From: Bacillota bacterium
GTDB taxonomy: Bacteria; Bacillota; Clostridia; Christensenellales; UMGS416
Length of the DNA: 40,232 bases
Reading direction: 5' to 3'
Assembly (NCBI GenBank): GCA_023422005.1
Contig: JAEZSC010000114.1
Coordinates: 1-40,232 of the forward strand
Of the stretch, positions 1-7,067 are shown in pieces (positions within the stretch are counted from its first letter, which is position 1; the number at the start of each line of letters is the position of its first letter). A program made the translations under genes and the position numbers. Below the pieces are notes generated by a model. That model did no database searches. It was not told where the DNA came from and saw nothing but the letters and a program-made list of their open reading frames with translations.

Positions 1-6
1 AGCACG

Positions 7-22
7 CTCCGCCTAGGCGGAG
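7..22. repeat. Perfect 16-bp palindrome upstream of the SAM riboswitch
   Basis: CTCCGCCTAGGCGGAG is fully self-complementary and lies just before the riboswitch P1 stem. It may be the tail of a terminator of a gene left of the window or an operator. There is no T-run after it, so its role is open. Confidence 0.4.
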
Positions 23-24
23 TA

Positions 25-172
25 CCTTATCCTGAGTGGTGGAGGGACTGGGCCCTATGAAACCCGGCAACCTGGCGGCGCGCCAAGGTGCCAAATCCCA
101 CGGGCTTAGCCGCCCGACAGATGAGGACGCGCTTTGATAAGCCTCATTCTGATGAATGAGGCAATTTTGTTT
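25..172 (+). promoter_or_regulatory. SAM-I (S-box) riboswitch controlling metK
   Basis: The S-box core is visible: GTGGTGGAGGGACTGGCCC-type sequence around 36-55, ATGAAACCCGGCAACC at 57-72 and the AAGGTGCCAAATCC block at 86-98. P1 is formed by CCTTAT (25-30) and ATGAGG (121-126). The same ATGAGG can instead pair with CCTCAT (142-147), which is the left half of the terminator stem, so aptamer closure and antitermination exclude each other. This is the standard logic of the family: bound S-adenosylmethionine lets the terminator form and switches off the SAM synthetase gene. Here the target is metK, 17 nt downstream. The promoter must lie left of the window or in its first bases. Confidence 0.96.
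141..172 (+). terminator. Intrinsic terminator of the SAM riboswitch
   Basis: GCCTCATTC (141-149), loop TGAT, GAATGAGGC (154-162), then AATTTTGTTT. The left arm overlaps the antiterminator partner of riboswitch bases 121-126. Confidence 0.92.
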
Positions 173-188
173 ACTGGAGGAAGAAACG

Positions 189-1358
189 ATGGCCAAAAGA
201 CTGTTTACCAGCGAATCGGTGACCGAAGGGCACCCGGACAAGATCTGTGATCAGATTTCCGATGCGGTGCTGGACGCCATACTGGCCCAGGACCCCATGG
301 CCCGGGTGGCGTGCGAGTGCGCCGTAACCACGGGCATGGCGCTGATCATGGGCGAGATATCCACCGAGTGCTATGTGGACATCCCCGGAGTGGCCCGGCG
401 TACCATCGAGGAGATCGGCTATACCCGCGCCAAATACGGCTTTGACGCCCATACCTGCGCGGTGCTGTGCTCCATCGACGAGCAATCCGGAGACATCGCC
501 GGCGGCGTGAACCACGCGCTGGAGGAGCGCCAGGGCGGCAATTTCGATATTGGCGCGGGGGATCAGGGCATGATGTTCGGCTTCGCCTGTGACCAAACCG
601 AGGCGCTGATGCCGATGCCCATCTTCTACGCCCATAAGCTGGCCCACCGGCTGGCCAAGGTGCGCAAGGAAGGCATCCTGGACTACATCCGCCCCGACGG
701 CAAAACTCAGGTCACCGTGGAGTATGACGGCGACACACCGGTACGCGTGGACACCGTGATCGTCAGCACCCAGCATCACCCCGACGTGGAAGCGGCGCAG
801 ATGGAGAAGGAGATTCTGGACGAGGTCGTGCGTGCGGTGATTCCTGCACGCCTGCTGGACGCCAAGACCCGGTATCTGATCAACCCCAGCGGCCGGTTCG
901 TGACCGGCGGCCCCCAGGGCGATTCCGGGCTCACCGGCCGTAAGATCATCGTGGACACCTATGGCGGCTACGGCCGCCACGGCGGCGGCGCCTTCAGCGG
1001 CAAAGACCCGACAAAGGTGGACCGTTCCGGCGCGTACGCCGCCCGCCATGCCGCCAAGAACATCGTGGGCGCAGGTCTGGCCCGCGCCTGCGAGATTGAG
1101 ATCGCCTACGCCATCGGCGTGGCGCGGCCGGTCAGCGTCATGGTGGATACCTTCGGCACCGGTACCGTGGCCGACGAGGTGCTGGAGACCGCCGTGCGCC
1201 GCGTGTTTGACCTGCGGCCCTCGGCCATCATCGAACGTTTCGGTCTGCGCCGGCCCATCTATCGGCAGACGGCGGCCTACGGCCACTTCGGCCGCACCGA
1301 TTTGGACCTGCCCTGGGAGCGGCTGGACCATGTGGAGGCGCTCAAAAATATACTCTAA
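189..1358 (+). CDS. metK: S-adenosylmethionine synthetase
   Basis: Methionine adenosyltransferase: makes S-adenosylmethionine from ATP and methionine in the cytoplasm. The 389-residue protein has the usual length and all signature motifs: GHPDKICDQISDAVLD near residues 14-29 (ATP and metal binding), GAGDQGMMFGFA in the middle, and GGGAFSGKDPTKVDRS in the C-terminal half. The start at 189 is chosen because GGAGG (176-180) is 8 nt upstream and the protein then begins MAKRLFTSES as in the family; an earlier in-frame ATG at 156 lies inside the riboswitch terminator. Expression should be repressed by SAM through the leader at 25-172. No clear terminator follows; a hairpin-rich repeat lies 50 nt downstream. 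Confidence 0.98.
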   Translation: MAKRLFTSESVTEGHPDKICDQISDAVLDAILAQDPMARVACECAVTTGMALIMGEISTECYVDIPGVARRTIEEIGYTRAKYGFDAHTCAVLCSIDEQSGDIAGGVNHALEERQGGNFDIGAGDQGMMFGFACDQTEALMPMPIFYAHKLAHRLAKVRKEGILDYIRPDGKTQVTVEYDGDTPVRVDTVIVSTQHHPDVEAAQMEKEILDEVVRAVIPARLLDAKTRYLINPSGRFVTGGPQGDSGLTGRKIIVDTYGGYGRHGGGAFSGKDPTKVDRSGAYAARHAAKNIVGAGLARACEIEIAYAIGVARPVSVMVDTFGTGTVADEVLETAVRRVFDLRPSAIIERFGLRRPIYRQTAAYGHFGRTDLDLPWERLDHVEALKNIL

Positions 1359-1410
1359 AGAGTCTGTTGTACTAAGCGTATAAAGTATATATTTCAAGCT
1401 GGGGAGAAGG

Positions 1411-1470
1411 ATATCGCGCCAGTGGGCGCGACCAAAGGTCTCCGATCGCCCTTTGGAAACCTTCGGCCCC
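1411..1470 (+). repeat. Dispersed hairpin repeat, short copy (family 2)
   Basis: Lies in the 200-nt gap between metK and the next gene. Bases 1447-1467 are identical over 21 nt to 38451-38471, and the flank TCGCGCCAGTGGGCGCGACC resembles 38280-38300. CCAAAGG (1432-1438) can pair with CCTTTGG (1449-1455). Compared with the copy near 38.3 kb, about 130 nt of the middle is missing. The rest of the gap (1359-1558) is AT-rich and holds a possible promoter for the next gene. Confidence 0.7.
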
Positions 1471-1558
1471 CAAATATGGAATATGGAATAAACATGCTAG
1501 TATGCGACCAACGTGACACCCTTAGCAAGATGGCCCCATCAAGCGCAAGGAGGCGGCC

Positions 1559-2401
1559 ATGAAGCGGATCATCATTCTCGTGGTCTTAGGCATCATCGTG
1601 GTGGTCGCAGGCGTTGCGGCCGCCTTGACCTTCCTGGATCCGCCGCCCGTCAGCCCCAGTCAAAGGATGAAGCTCCTCGCGATGATGGTCTCGGGCCTCA
1701 TCGCGCTGGTGCGGGTCGTCACGAATCAGGGAGGCAACAGCTCCGCCCGGTATGAGCTGATATACAAAGACATCCTGGAAGGCCTGTTTGAGCGCGACGC
1801 CGGAACCCGCCGCAGGCTGCTGCGGGCGCTGGCGCTGTACAACGCCAACCAGAACATCAAGGCCTACAGGCAGCTGAAGAAGCTGCTGGACTGCGATATC
1901 AACGACGCGGAGAAGGCCGTGATATGGCTGTTCATGGGGAATTGCGCCAACGACGACGGAGAGCAGGAACTGGCACTCCACTGCTATGAGCAGGCGACAG
2001 CGCTCTCACCTGGCTTGCATTCCGCTTGGGTGAACCTGGCCAATGCCCTGTCGCACAAAGGTGATTTCGGCCGGGCGGAGGAGGCCATCCGCCGCATGAT
2101 GAAGCTTAAGCCTGGCGACGCACTTTCCTATGCCGCCCTGGCGACGCTGTATGTCAAGCAGATGCGGCTGGACGAGGCAATACCGCAAGCCCTAAAAGCC
2201 ATAGGGATTAACCCTGGGTACGCGGAAGCCTACTCGACGCTGGCGCTGGCCTATGGATACATGGGAAATCAGCAAAGCAGCGAAGAGCACCTGCGCAAGG
2301 CCGTCGCCCTGGGATATAAGGACGCCGAGGCCATACGGCGGATGATAAAGGATATGTGGGAAGAGGATTCGGAGGAGGACGAGGATGCCGAGCGGGCGTA
2401 G
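1559..2401 (+). CDS. Membrane-anchored tetratricopeptide repeat protein (paralogue 1)
   Basis: 280 residues. One hydrophobic segment at residues 3-25 (IIILVVLGIIVVVAGVAAA) should anchor the protein, leaving the rest in one compartment. From about residue 118 onward TPR-like helix pairs are visible (AVIWLFMGNCANDDGEQELA, SAWVNLANALSHKGDFGRAE, LSYAALATLYVKQMRLDEAI, AEAYSTLALAYGYMGNQQSS), typical of protein-protein scaffolds. The C-terminus is very acidic (EEDSEEDEDAE). AGGAGG at 1548-1553 supports the start. The following gene encodes a related protein 42 nt downstream, so the two likely form an operon born by tandem duplication. The partner proteins are unknown. Confidence 0.85.
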   Translation: MKRIIILVVLGIIVVVAGVAAALTFLDPPPVSPSQRMKLLAMMVSGLIALVRVVTNQGGNSSARYELIYKDILEGLFERDAGTRRRLLRALALYNANQNIKAYRQLKKLLDCDINDAEKAVIWLFMGNCANDDGEQELALHCYEQATALSPGLHSAWVNLANALSHKGDFGRAEEAIRRMMKLKPGDALSYAALATLYVKQMRLDEAIPQALKAIGINPGYAEAYSTLALAYGYMGNQQSSEEHLRKAVALGYKDAEAIRRMIKDMWEEDSEEDEDAERA

Positions 2402-2443
2402 GCAGCTCCGCAACCGGAGCGCCCTTGCCGTGAGGCGGCTGCC

Positions 2444-3319
2444 ATGACAAGCCCCAACAAAAGCATTCCCTGGCTTGTGGGGGCAATTGTTTTCATCGGA
2501 ATCGTCATCAAAGTCCTGACGAGCAACGGCATCAGCCTGGGCAGCACGCAGGGCAGGTTCTTCCTGCGGTTGGCCGGCTTCGCGGTTCTTCCCATCGTCT
2601 ACGGCGCAGTCAAGGCCTTTTCGTACATCCGTCAGCATATTCAGCGGCGCGCCTCCCGGCGCGCCGCCATTCTGAAGGCTTATCGGCCGCTGACCGCGGG
2701 GCTGTTTGCCCAGCCCTGCATTCGCCGTTCTCTGAACCGGGGAATTTGCTTGTATGACGCGGAAAAGAACCTTCAGGCGTTCAACGCGTTCAAGGCGATT
2801 TTGAAAAGGGATCTCAACGAGCGCGAGCGTGCCGTCGTGCTGTACCTGTGGGGGTGCTGCGTGCAGGGAGACGGGCAGGGTGCCGCCGCTGTGCAGTGGT
2901 TTGAACTGGCTGCCCGGATATGGCCTGGGCTGCAGCCTGCGTGGACCAGGCTGGCCGGCCTGTACCGGGCCGCGGGAGAACAGCAAAGGAGCGAGCAGGC
3001 TTACCGTTACGCCATCCGGCTGCGGCCGGACGACCCGACAGCTTTCCTGCGCTATGCCATCGGGCTGAACCAATGGCGCCGCCCGGACGAGGCCATCCAG
3101 GTGCTGCACCAGGCCCGGGAACAGGGCGCCGATGAGGGAAGTATCCAGATTTCGATGGCGGTGGCTTATGCGCTCAAGGGCGACGGGGAGCGCAGCCGGG
3201 AGCATATGGAAATGGGAGAGAAGCTGATGGGCCGGGAGGAGGCTGATAAGGCCCGTGCGTTCCTGCGCTCCGTGCAGGAAGGGCCGCAGCAGCCGGCGCA
3301 AACGGAAGATGCCTCTTAA
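2444..3319 (+). CDS. Membrane-anchored tetratricopeptide repeat protein (paralogue 2)
   Basis: 291 residues. Two hydrophobic segments near residues 9-27 and 40-58 precede a TPR region that aligns with the upstream protein: FAQPCIRRSLNRGICLYDAE matches FERDAGTRRRLLRALALYNA, and RDLNERERAVVLYLWGCCVQ matches CDINDAEKAVIWLFMGNCAN. The membrane part differs (two segments versus one), so topology may differ between the paralogues. A GC-rich inverted repeat fills the 42-nt gap (GGCAGC near 2400 and GCTGCC at 2438-2443), ending directly before the ATG and including the weak GAGGCGG ribosome site, which could limit re-initiation. Function unknown. Confidence 0.83.
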   Translation: MTSPNKSIPWLVGAIVFIGIVIKVLTSNGISLGSTQGRFFLRLAGFAVLPIVYGAVKAFSYIRQHIQRRASRRAAILKAYRPLTAGLFAQPCIRRSLNRGICLYDAEKNLQAFNAFKAILKRDLNERERAVVLYLWGCCVQGDGQGAAAVQWFELAARIWPGLQPAWTRLAGLYRAAGEQQRSEQAYRYAIRLRPDDPTAFLRYAIGLNQWRRPDEAIQVLHQAREQGADEGSIQISMAVAYALKGDGERSREHMEMGEKLMGREEADKARAFLRSVQEGPQQPAQTEDAS

Positions 3320-3377
3320 GATTTCGCCAGCTGGCTGTAGATTGTCAAAAGATCCGGTTTGTAAAGAATAGTAGGAA

Positions 3378-3410
3378 GCCGACCGACGGTTCATCCGCCG
3401 GGAGGAAACC
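3378..3410. repeat. Dispersed repeat segment shared with 39.67 kb (family 1 outer part)
   Basis: GACCGACGGTTCATCCGCCG followed by GGAGGA resembles 39671-39696 with a handful of changes. The other half of the shared unit is at 3541-3555. The segment is part of the 286-nt gene-free stretch 3320-3605, which holds nothing but repeats and hairpins. Confidence 0.6.
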
Positions 3411-3496
3411 GAAAAAGAGCTAAGGGTAGGAGCAAACTCTCTCCCGCAGGCGGAAAACGTCTCTTAGAATCAAAGCATATGTTCTAAAACAAAGAT

Positions 3497-3601
3497 ATCG
3501 CCCGGCGACATGTGCGGCGGGCGATAAACGATAGCTGAGGCAAGTCGTCTGAATCGCCGACGACGCAACAGCGTCGGCGGCGAAAGGCTGGCGGTAGCCA
3601 G
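3497..3601 (-). repeat. Three-hairpin repeat behind the HD-GYP gene (family 1); probably acts as its terminator
   Basis: Read on the minus strand, directly after the stop codon of the gene at 3606: hairpin 1 GGCTGGC-TACC-GCCAGCC (3584-3601), hairpin 2 around the AACA/TGTT loop near 3570 with arms made of CGCCGACGACGC-type sequence, hairpin 3 ATCGCCCG...CGGGCGAT (3497-3524) followed by ATCTTTGTTTT. The order CCTTTCGCC, stem, GGCGATTCAGA, GCCCGCCG recurs at 36781-36872 behind another gene in the same relative orientation. Either a terminator cassette or a mobile palindromic repeat. Confidence 0.65.
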
Positions 3602-3605
3602 CCGT

Positions 3606-4508
3606 CTATAGCGCGCCTTCCTCCAACAGAATGGCCCGCAGCGCGGCCACCACCGACGCGTCATACTGGTGCGTGGAGCGCTCCAACTCGTCCAGCGCGG
3701 CCTGGGCGCTCAGGCCCCGGCGATAGGCACGGTCGCTGGTCATGGCGTCATAGGCGTCGGCCACGGCGATGATGCGGGCCTCCAGTATGATATCGTCGCC
3801 TTTGAGCCCATGGGGATAGCCCGAGCCGTCCAGGCGCTCGTGGTGCTGCTCCACGGCGGTCAGGATGCGCTCCTCAAACTTGCCGCGCAGCAGTGTGCTG
3901 CTCTCCAGCGAGTGCTGCTGGATGCACGCGTATTCCTCTTGAGTCAGCTTGTCGGGCTTCTTGAGGATGTAATCGGGCACAGAGTTCTTGCCGATATCGT
4001 GAAACAGGGAGCTGGCCTGAAGTATGTAAATCCGTTCCTGAGGTAAACCCAGTTTTTCACCCAGCTTCATCGCATACATCTGAACGCGATGGCCGTGGTT
4101 GTAGGTATACAGATCTTTAAGCTCGGTGGTTGCCAGCAATTGACTTAGGCTCTCGCCATATTCGCTCAGATACTGGAACACAGGCTGTGAGGATACATAA
4201 AGCAGTTTAGCGCCGTTTACCGTCGTGAAGCTGATATTCTCTTTTAGATTGAATACATGAAAGTATTCGCCTTTTTCCACGATAACATCGCCCTCATCGG
4301 TTTTGACGACGGCGGTACCCTCCAGCACATAATAGAATTCCAGAAGATTGGGCCGCTCGCCGGGAAAAATGATGCAGGGCTTGTCCATATGCAGATCATA
4401 TATCACGACATCCACATCGCCTCCGGAGGCTAGCAGGCTCAACGAATATGACTTGCGATTGATCTGGCTGATGACTCTTTTTTTTGAGATGAACAAGCCC
4501 TCGGGCAT
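3606..4508 (-). CDS. Cupin-HD-GYP protein, probable cyclic-di-GMP phosphodiesterase
   Basis: 300 residues, cytoplasmic (no signal or membrane segment). Residues about 30-105 look like a cupin barrel (DLHMDKPCIIFPGERPNLLE, YYVLEGTAVV, VEKGEYFHVF). Residues about 130-290 are an HD-GYP domain: HD at 170-171 with DIGK, HHERLDGSGYPHGLKGD at 222-238, and AVADAYDAMTSDRAYR. All metal-binding and GYP residues are present, so hydrolysis of c-di-GMP is likely. The cupin would be the sensory input; its ligand is unknown. The gene has its own promoter region upstream (TATAAT at 4543-4548 on the minus strand) and a three-hairpin element at its 3' end. A c-di-GMP riboswitch lies 0.7 kb away. Confidence 0.88.
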   Translation of the reverse strand: MPEGLFISKKRVISQINRKSYSLSLLASGGDVDVVIYDLHMDKPCIIFPGERPNLLEFYYVLEGTAVVKTDEGDVIVEKGEYFHVFNLKENISFTTVNGAKLLYVSSQPVFQYLSEYGESLSQLLATTELKDLYTYNHGHRVQMYAMKLGEKLGLPQERIYILQASSLFHDIGKNSVPDYILKKPDKLTQEEYACIQQHSLESSTLLRGKFEERILTAVEQHHERLDGSGYPHGLKGDDIILEARIIAVADAYDAMTSDRAYRRGLSAQAALDELERSTHQYDASVVAALRAILLEEGAL

Positions 4509-4542
4509 GGTTGTATACCTGCTTTTTATGATGATTCATTCA

Positions 4543-4571
4543 ATTATACTGTAAGTAATGGAGAGTTCCTA
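4543..4571 (-). promoter_or_regulatory. Possible promoter of the cupin-HD-GYP gene
   Basis: Perfect -10 TATAAT (4543-4548, minus strand) with a poor -35 (TAGGAA, 4566-4571) at 17 nt. The weak -35 suggests an activator or another sigma factor. Confidence 0.4.
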
Positions 4572-4616
4572 GCGCAGGGGAGTTTCTTGTTGCGTTCTGC
4601 CGTCGTTCGCTCACGT

Positions 4617-4645
4617 AAAAAGAGCAGCTGCCATTCGGCTGCTGC
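4617..4645 (-). terminator. Intrinsic terminator of the small secreted protein gene
   Basis: On the minus strand AGCAGC (4638-4643) and GCTGCT (4623-4628) form a stem followed by CTTTTT. It lies 20 nt past the stop at 4665. Confidence 0.75.
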
Positions 4646-4664
4646 CCATAAAGCCTCGGACGGT

Positions 4665-5087
4665 TTAGTCACTGACGACGACCAGCGGATCCACCAGCAC
4701 CACGCGGTCGCCCAGCGTGACGGGCTCATACCTGCACACGACGGTCACGCCCAGCGCGGCGGCGTCGGCGATGGCCTTGCCGGCGATCATATCGGTTTTC
4801 ATGACCAGCGAAGAAGCGATCTGATCCAGCCGGGCGTCGTAGAGCGTGTTGCACAGCGCCAGCAACGAGGCAGCCTGGGGCCCACCGCAGCCTTGTAAGG
4901 CTTGTACGGACGCGTCGTAAACGGCTGTGGCCTGGTTGGCCTGGGCGATGGCACGGGTGATCTCCTGTTGGATTTGAGCATTGGCGGTGTCTACGATGCT
5001 CTGGGCGCTGGAGGCAAAAGCGGTTGCGCTCATAACGGCGGTTATGACAACGATTGCGACCAATGCGACGGGAAGCTTTTTCTTCAT
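4665..5087 (-). CDS. Small secreted protein of unknown function under c-di-GMP riboswitch control
   Basis: 140 residues with a clear signal peptide: MKKK, hydrophobic core PVALVAIVVITAVMSATAFA, probable cleavage after AFA-SS near residue 26. The mature part of about 115 residues is helical and Ala/Gln-rich in its first half (VDTANAQIQQEITRAIAQAN) and has three cysteines (near 67, 79 and 117). It ends with a short beta-rich tail (YEPVTLGDRVVLVDPLVVVSD). No family is recognised. GGAGG lies 8-9 nt before the ATG. A strong promoter (5242-5270) and a GEMM riboswitch (5150-5225) precede it and a terminator follows, so it is a single-gene unit whose expression answers to c-di-GMP. A role at the cell surface is inference only. 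Confidence 0.87.
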   Translation of the reverse strand: MKKKLPVALVAIVVITAVMSATAFASSAQSIVDTANAQIQQEITRAIAQANQATAVYDASVQALQGCGGPQAASLLALCNTLYDARLDQIASSLVMKTDMIAGKAIADAAALGVTVVCRYEPVTLGDRVVLVDPLVVVSD

Positions 5088-5149
5088 GTGCGAATTCCTC
5101 CGTTTTCTGTGAAAGAGAACCGTTTCCGGGCAAACAAAAAAAACCCCGG

Positions 5150-5226
5150 TTTAGGCAGCTGGCGACCATTTTACAGGCCCTGTAGCTTTGCGTCGCTGGC
5201 TTTCGCCAGGTTTGCCATTTTCTATG
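5150..5226 (-). promoter_or_regulatory. Cyclic-di-GMP-I (GEMM-I) riboswitch
   Basis: Minus strand, between promoter and gene. Diagnostic elements: GGCAAACC (5209-5216), stem CTGGC-GAAA-GCCAG with the GNRA loop (about 5196-5209), the near-invariant GACGCAAAGC, then AGGGCC and a second hairpin ATGGTCGCCAGCTGCC ending near 5154. These match the GEMM-I aptamer in order and spacing. Downstream the leader has GGGG followed by eight T (about 5136-5147), which looks like the end of an expression platform, but I could not draw a convincing terminator stem, so whether c-di-GMP turns the gene on or off is open. Confidence 0.88.
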
Positions 5227-5241
5227 GAAGTTTTCGCCCTC

Positions 5242-5270
5242 ATTTTACGTAGAAAGGTAAGATATGTCAA
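5242..5270 (-). promoter_or_regulatory. Promoter of the GEMM riboswitch transcript
   Basis: TTGACA (5265-5270), 17-nt spacer, TAAAAT (5242-5247), all on the minus strand. The start would be near 5235, about ten bases before the aptamer. Confidence 0.88.
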
Positions 5271-5304
5271 TGTATATCTTTCGCCCGTGACAAAAGAAGT
5301 GCTT

Positions 5305-5314
5305 ATTCGACAAA
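5305..5314 (-). promoter_or_regulatory. Possible Spo0A box
   Basis: TTTGTCGAAT on the minus strand contains the 0A-box core TGTCGAA. It is about 35-45 bp upstream of the -35 of the riboswitch promoter and also within the upstream region of the plus-strand gene at 5443. Inside a larger CTTATT...AATAAG inverted repeat. A single short match could be chance. Confidence 0.4.
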
Positions 5315-5442
5315 ATAAGATTGATACACAGGCTTCATGGCTGACAGGAAGAGCACACCCTGCGTCGAACAATCGCATGAAGAATCGGGGTTTTCACAGA
5401 CTAACAACGCCATCCAAAACCCTTGCGTCGGAAGGAACGAAC

Positions 5443-6864
5443 ATGAAACAGCCTCAACCGCAGCCCATCGGCGTGTGCGAGCGCAACCCCTACCGCCTGC
5501 AATATGAGGGCAAGCCCATCGTGCTGCTGACCTCCGCCGAGCATTACGGTGCTGTCGTCAACCGGGCCTTCGATTACCGCGTCTATCTGGACCGGCTCAT
5601 GGAATACGGGCTGAACTATACGCGCATCTATCCCGGCGCGCTCTTCGAGCCCGGCGGCAAGTTTATAGAGCACAACACGCTGGCCCCGAAGCCTGCGGAC
5701 CTGCTGGTGCCCTGGGCGCGCTCGGAGCAGCCCGGTTACGCGCTGGGCGGCAATAAATTCGACCTGGAGCGCTGGGATGAGGCATTTTTCGAGCGCCTGC
5801 TGGATTTCATCGAGCAGGCGCGCATCCGCGGCGTCATCGTGGAGATCTGCTTTTTCAACTGCCAATACCCGGACACCTGGCCCATCTGCCCGCTGCAGGC
5901 GGCCAACAACGTGCAGGGCGTGGGCGTGGGCAGCCATTTGGACTTCCAGACGCTGCGGGATGGGCCGCTGGTGGACGCGCAGAAGCGGTATGTGGCCGAA
6001 ATCGTAAGGCGTACGGCGGCCTGCGCCAACGTTATTTATGAGATCTGCGACGAGCCCACGCTGATGGGCTGCTCCAGCGCCGAGGCGACCCGGTGGATCG
6101 GAGAGCTGGCGCAGACGATCGTGGACGCCGAGGCCCACCTGCCACATCCCCATCTGATCGCCCAGCAGGTGGAGCTGGGCGTGGATTTCACCGAGGACCA
6201 GCGCATCGGCTTGATTACCGCGCAATACATCTTCCACAATGAGTTCCGCCAGGTGGGCGGCCCCGAGGCGCTGGCCTGCTATGCGCTGCGCCATAAACCC
6301 ATCGAGCTCAACGAGACCGCCTATTTCCCGATCTGGTACTCAGGCGACGCCGTGGCGGCCAGCCGCGCGGAGGCATGGGAGTTCCTGGTGGGCGGCGGCG
6401 CGGCCTTCAACCAGCTCAACGGTTTCTTCACCGTGCCCGACCCCTCCGGCGATACGCCGGAAAACCTGGCTGTGCTCTCCCAGCTCAAGGTGCTCAAGGA
6501 GTTCCTCTATGGTTTCGACCTGGAGACCTACCAGCCGCAGGAAAACCTGCTGCGACGGGACCTGCTGGGCTGGGGCACCCATGCCCGCGCCGGCGGCGCG
6601 CCCGGCGCCTGGGCTGTGTATGTGCACCACAGCGCCTTGAAGTACGGCAATGTGTGCTACATCGTGACGCCGGGGGCCTACCGGGAGGAGCTGGTTCTGC
6701 GGCTGCCCGAGGGCTGCTTTGAGGCCAGCTGGGTGGAACCGGCCACCGGCGCGGTGCTATTGAGTGAGAAGTTCAACCACGGCGGCGGCGAGCGCACGCT
6801 GATCACGCCGGAGCACGCCGTGGACATGGCGCTCAAGGTGTGCCGGTGTACGGAGGGGAAGTAG
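5443..6864 (+). CDS. Glycoside hydrolase-like TIM-barrel protein
   Basis: 473 residues, no signal peptide. The N-terminus (NPYRLQYEGKPIVLLTSAEH, then YLDRLMEYGLNYTRIYPG) and the helix KFDLERWDEAFFERLLDFIE are typical of (beta/alpha)8 clan A glycosidases, like those of the DUF4038/GH5-like type. Candidate acid/base is Glu204 in VIYEICDEPTL and candidate nucleophile Glu288 or Glu291 in HKPIELNETAY. A beta-rich C-terminal part (about 400-473) resembles the small collagen-binding-like domain that often ends such proteins. Exact substrate unknown; absence of a signal suggests an intracellular oligosaccharide. The start at 5443 is chosen for GGAAGGAA about 7 nt upstream; an in-frame extension to 5188 would run through the riboswitch and promoter of the divergent gene. 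Confidence 0.8.
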   Translation: MKQPQPQPIGVCERNPYRLQYEGKPIVLLTSAEHYGAVVNRAFDYRVYLDRLMEYGLNYTRIYPGALFEPGGKFIEHNTLAPKPADLLVPWARSEQPGYALGGNKFDLERWDEAFFERLLDFIEQARIRGVIVEICFFNCQYPDTWPICPLQAANNVQGVGVGSHLDFQTLRDGPLVDAQKRYVAEIVRRTAACANVIYEICDEPTLMGCSSAEATRWIGELAQTIVDAEAHLPHPHLIAQQVELGVDFTEDQRIGLITAQYIFHNEFRQVGGPEALACYALRHKPIELNETAYFPIWYSGDAVAASRAEAWEFLVGGGAAFNQLNGFFTVPDPSGDTPENLAVLSQLKVLKEFLYGFDLETYQPQENLLRRDLLGWGTHARAGGAPGAWAVYVHHSALKYGNVCYIVTPGAYREELVLRLPEGCFEASWVEPATGAVLLSEKFNHGGGERTLITPEHAVDMALKVCRCTEGK

Positions 6865-6896
6865 GGCTCTTCCATTCGTGCATTCGTAAGTTTGGT

Positions 6897-6991
6897 GGGG
6901 AGATTCTTCGCTGCGCTCAGAATGACAAAACCGGTTTTTCGTCCCACTCGCTGACATTCTGAGGCCGCAAGGCGGCCGAAGAATCTCCCTT
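6897..6991. repeat. Inverted-repeat element of the AGATTCTTCG/CAGAATG type
   Basis: GGGAGATTCTTCG...CTCAGAATGACA (6898-6927) is repeated in inverse orientation at 6953-6989 (ACATTCTGAG...CGAAGAATCTCCC). A half copy is at 37187-37213. Short elements of this kind are scattered between genes in many bacteria. The 203-nt gap 6865-7067 holds only this and an AT-rich promoter-like stretch near 7015-7050. Confidence 0.75.
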
Positions 6992-7067
6992 ATACTAATT
7001 GCCGCCTTTTTTCTTAACACTAAATAGAGTATGATAGTATATATTAACACACATGATAAGGAATCCC

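Noticed and set aside
171..1397. Long minus-strand open frame opposite metK
   Set aside because: Shadow of a highly conserved gene; no ribosome site and no recognisable protein.
5130..5150. Intrinsic terminator as the GEMM expression platform
   Set aside because: There is a T-run after GGGG, but I could not find a stable matching stem, so it is not listed as a terminator.
5188..5442. N-terminal extension of the glycosidase-like protein at 5443
   Set aside because: The extension would read through the riboswitch and promoter of the divergent gene and shows no domain; a good ribosome site precedes 5443.
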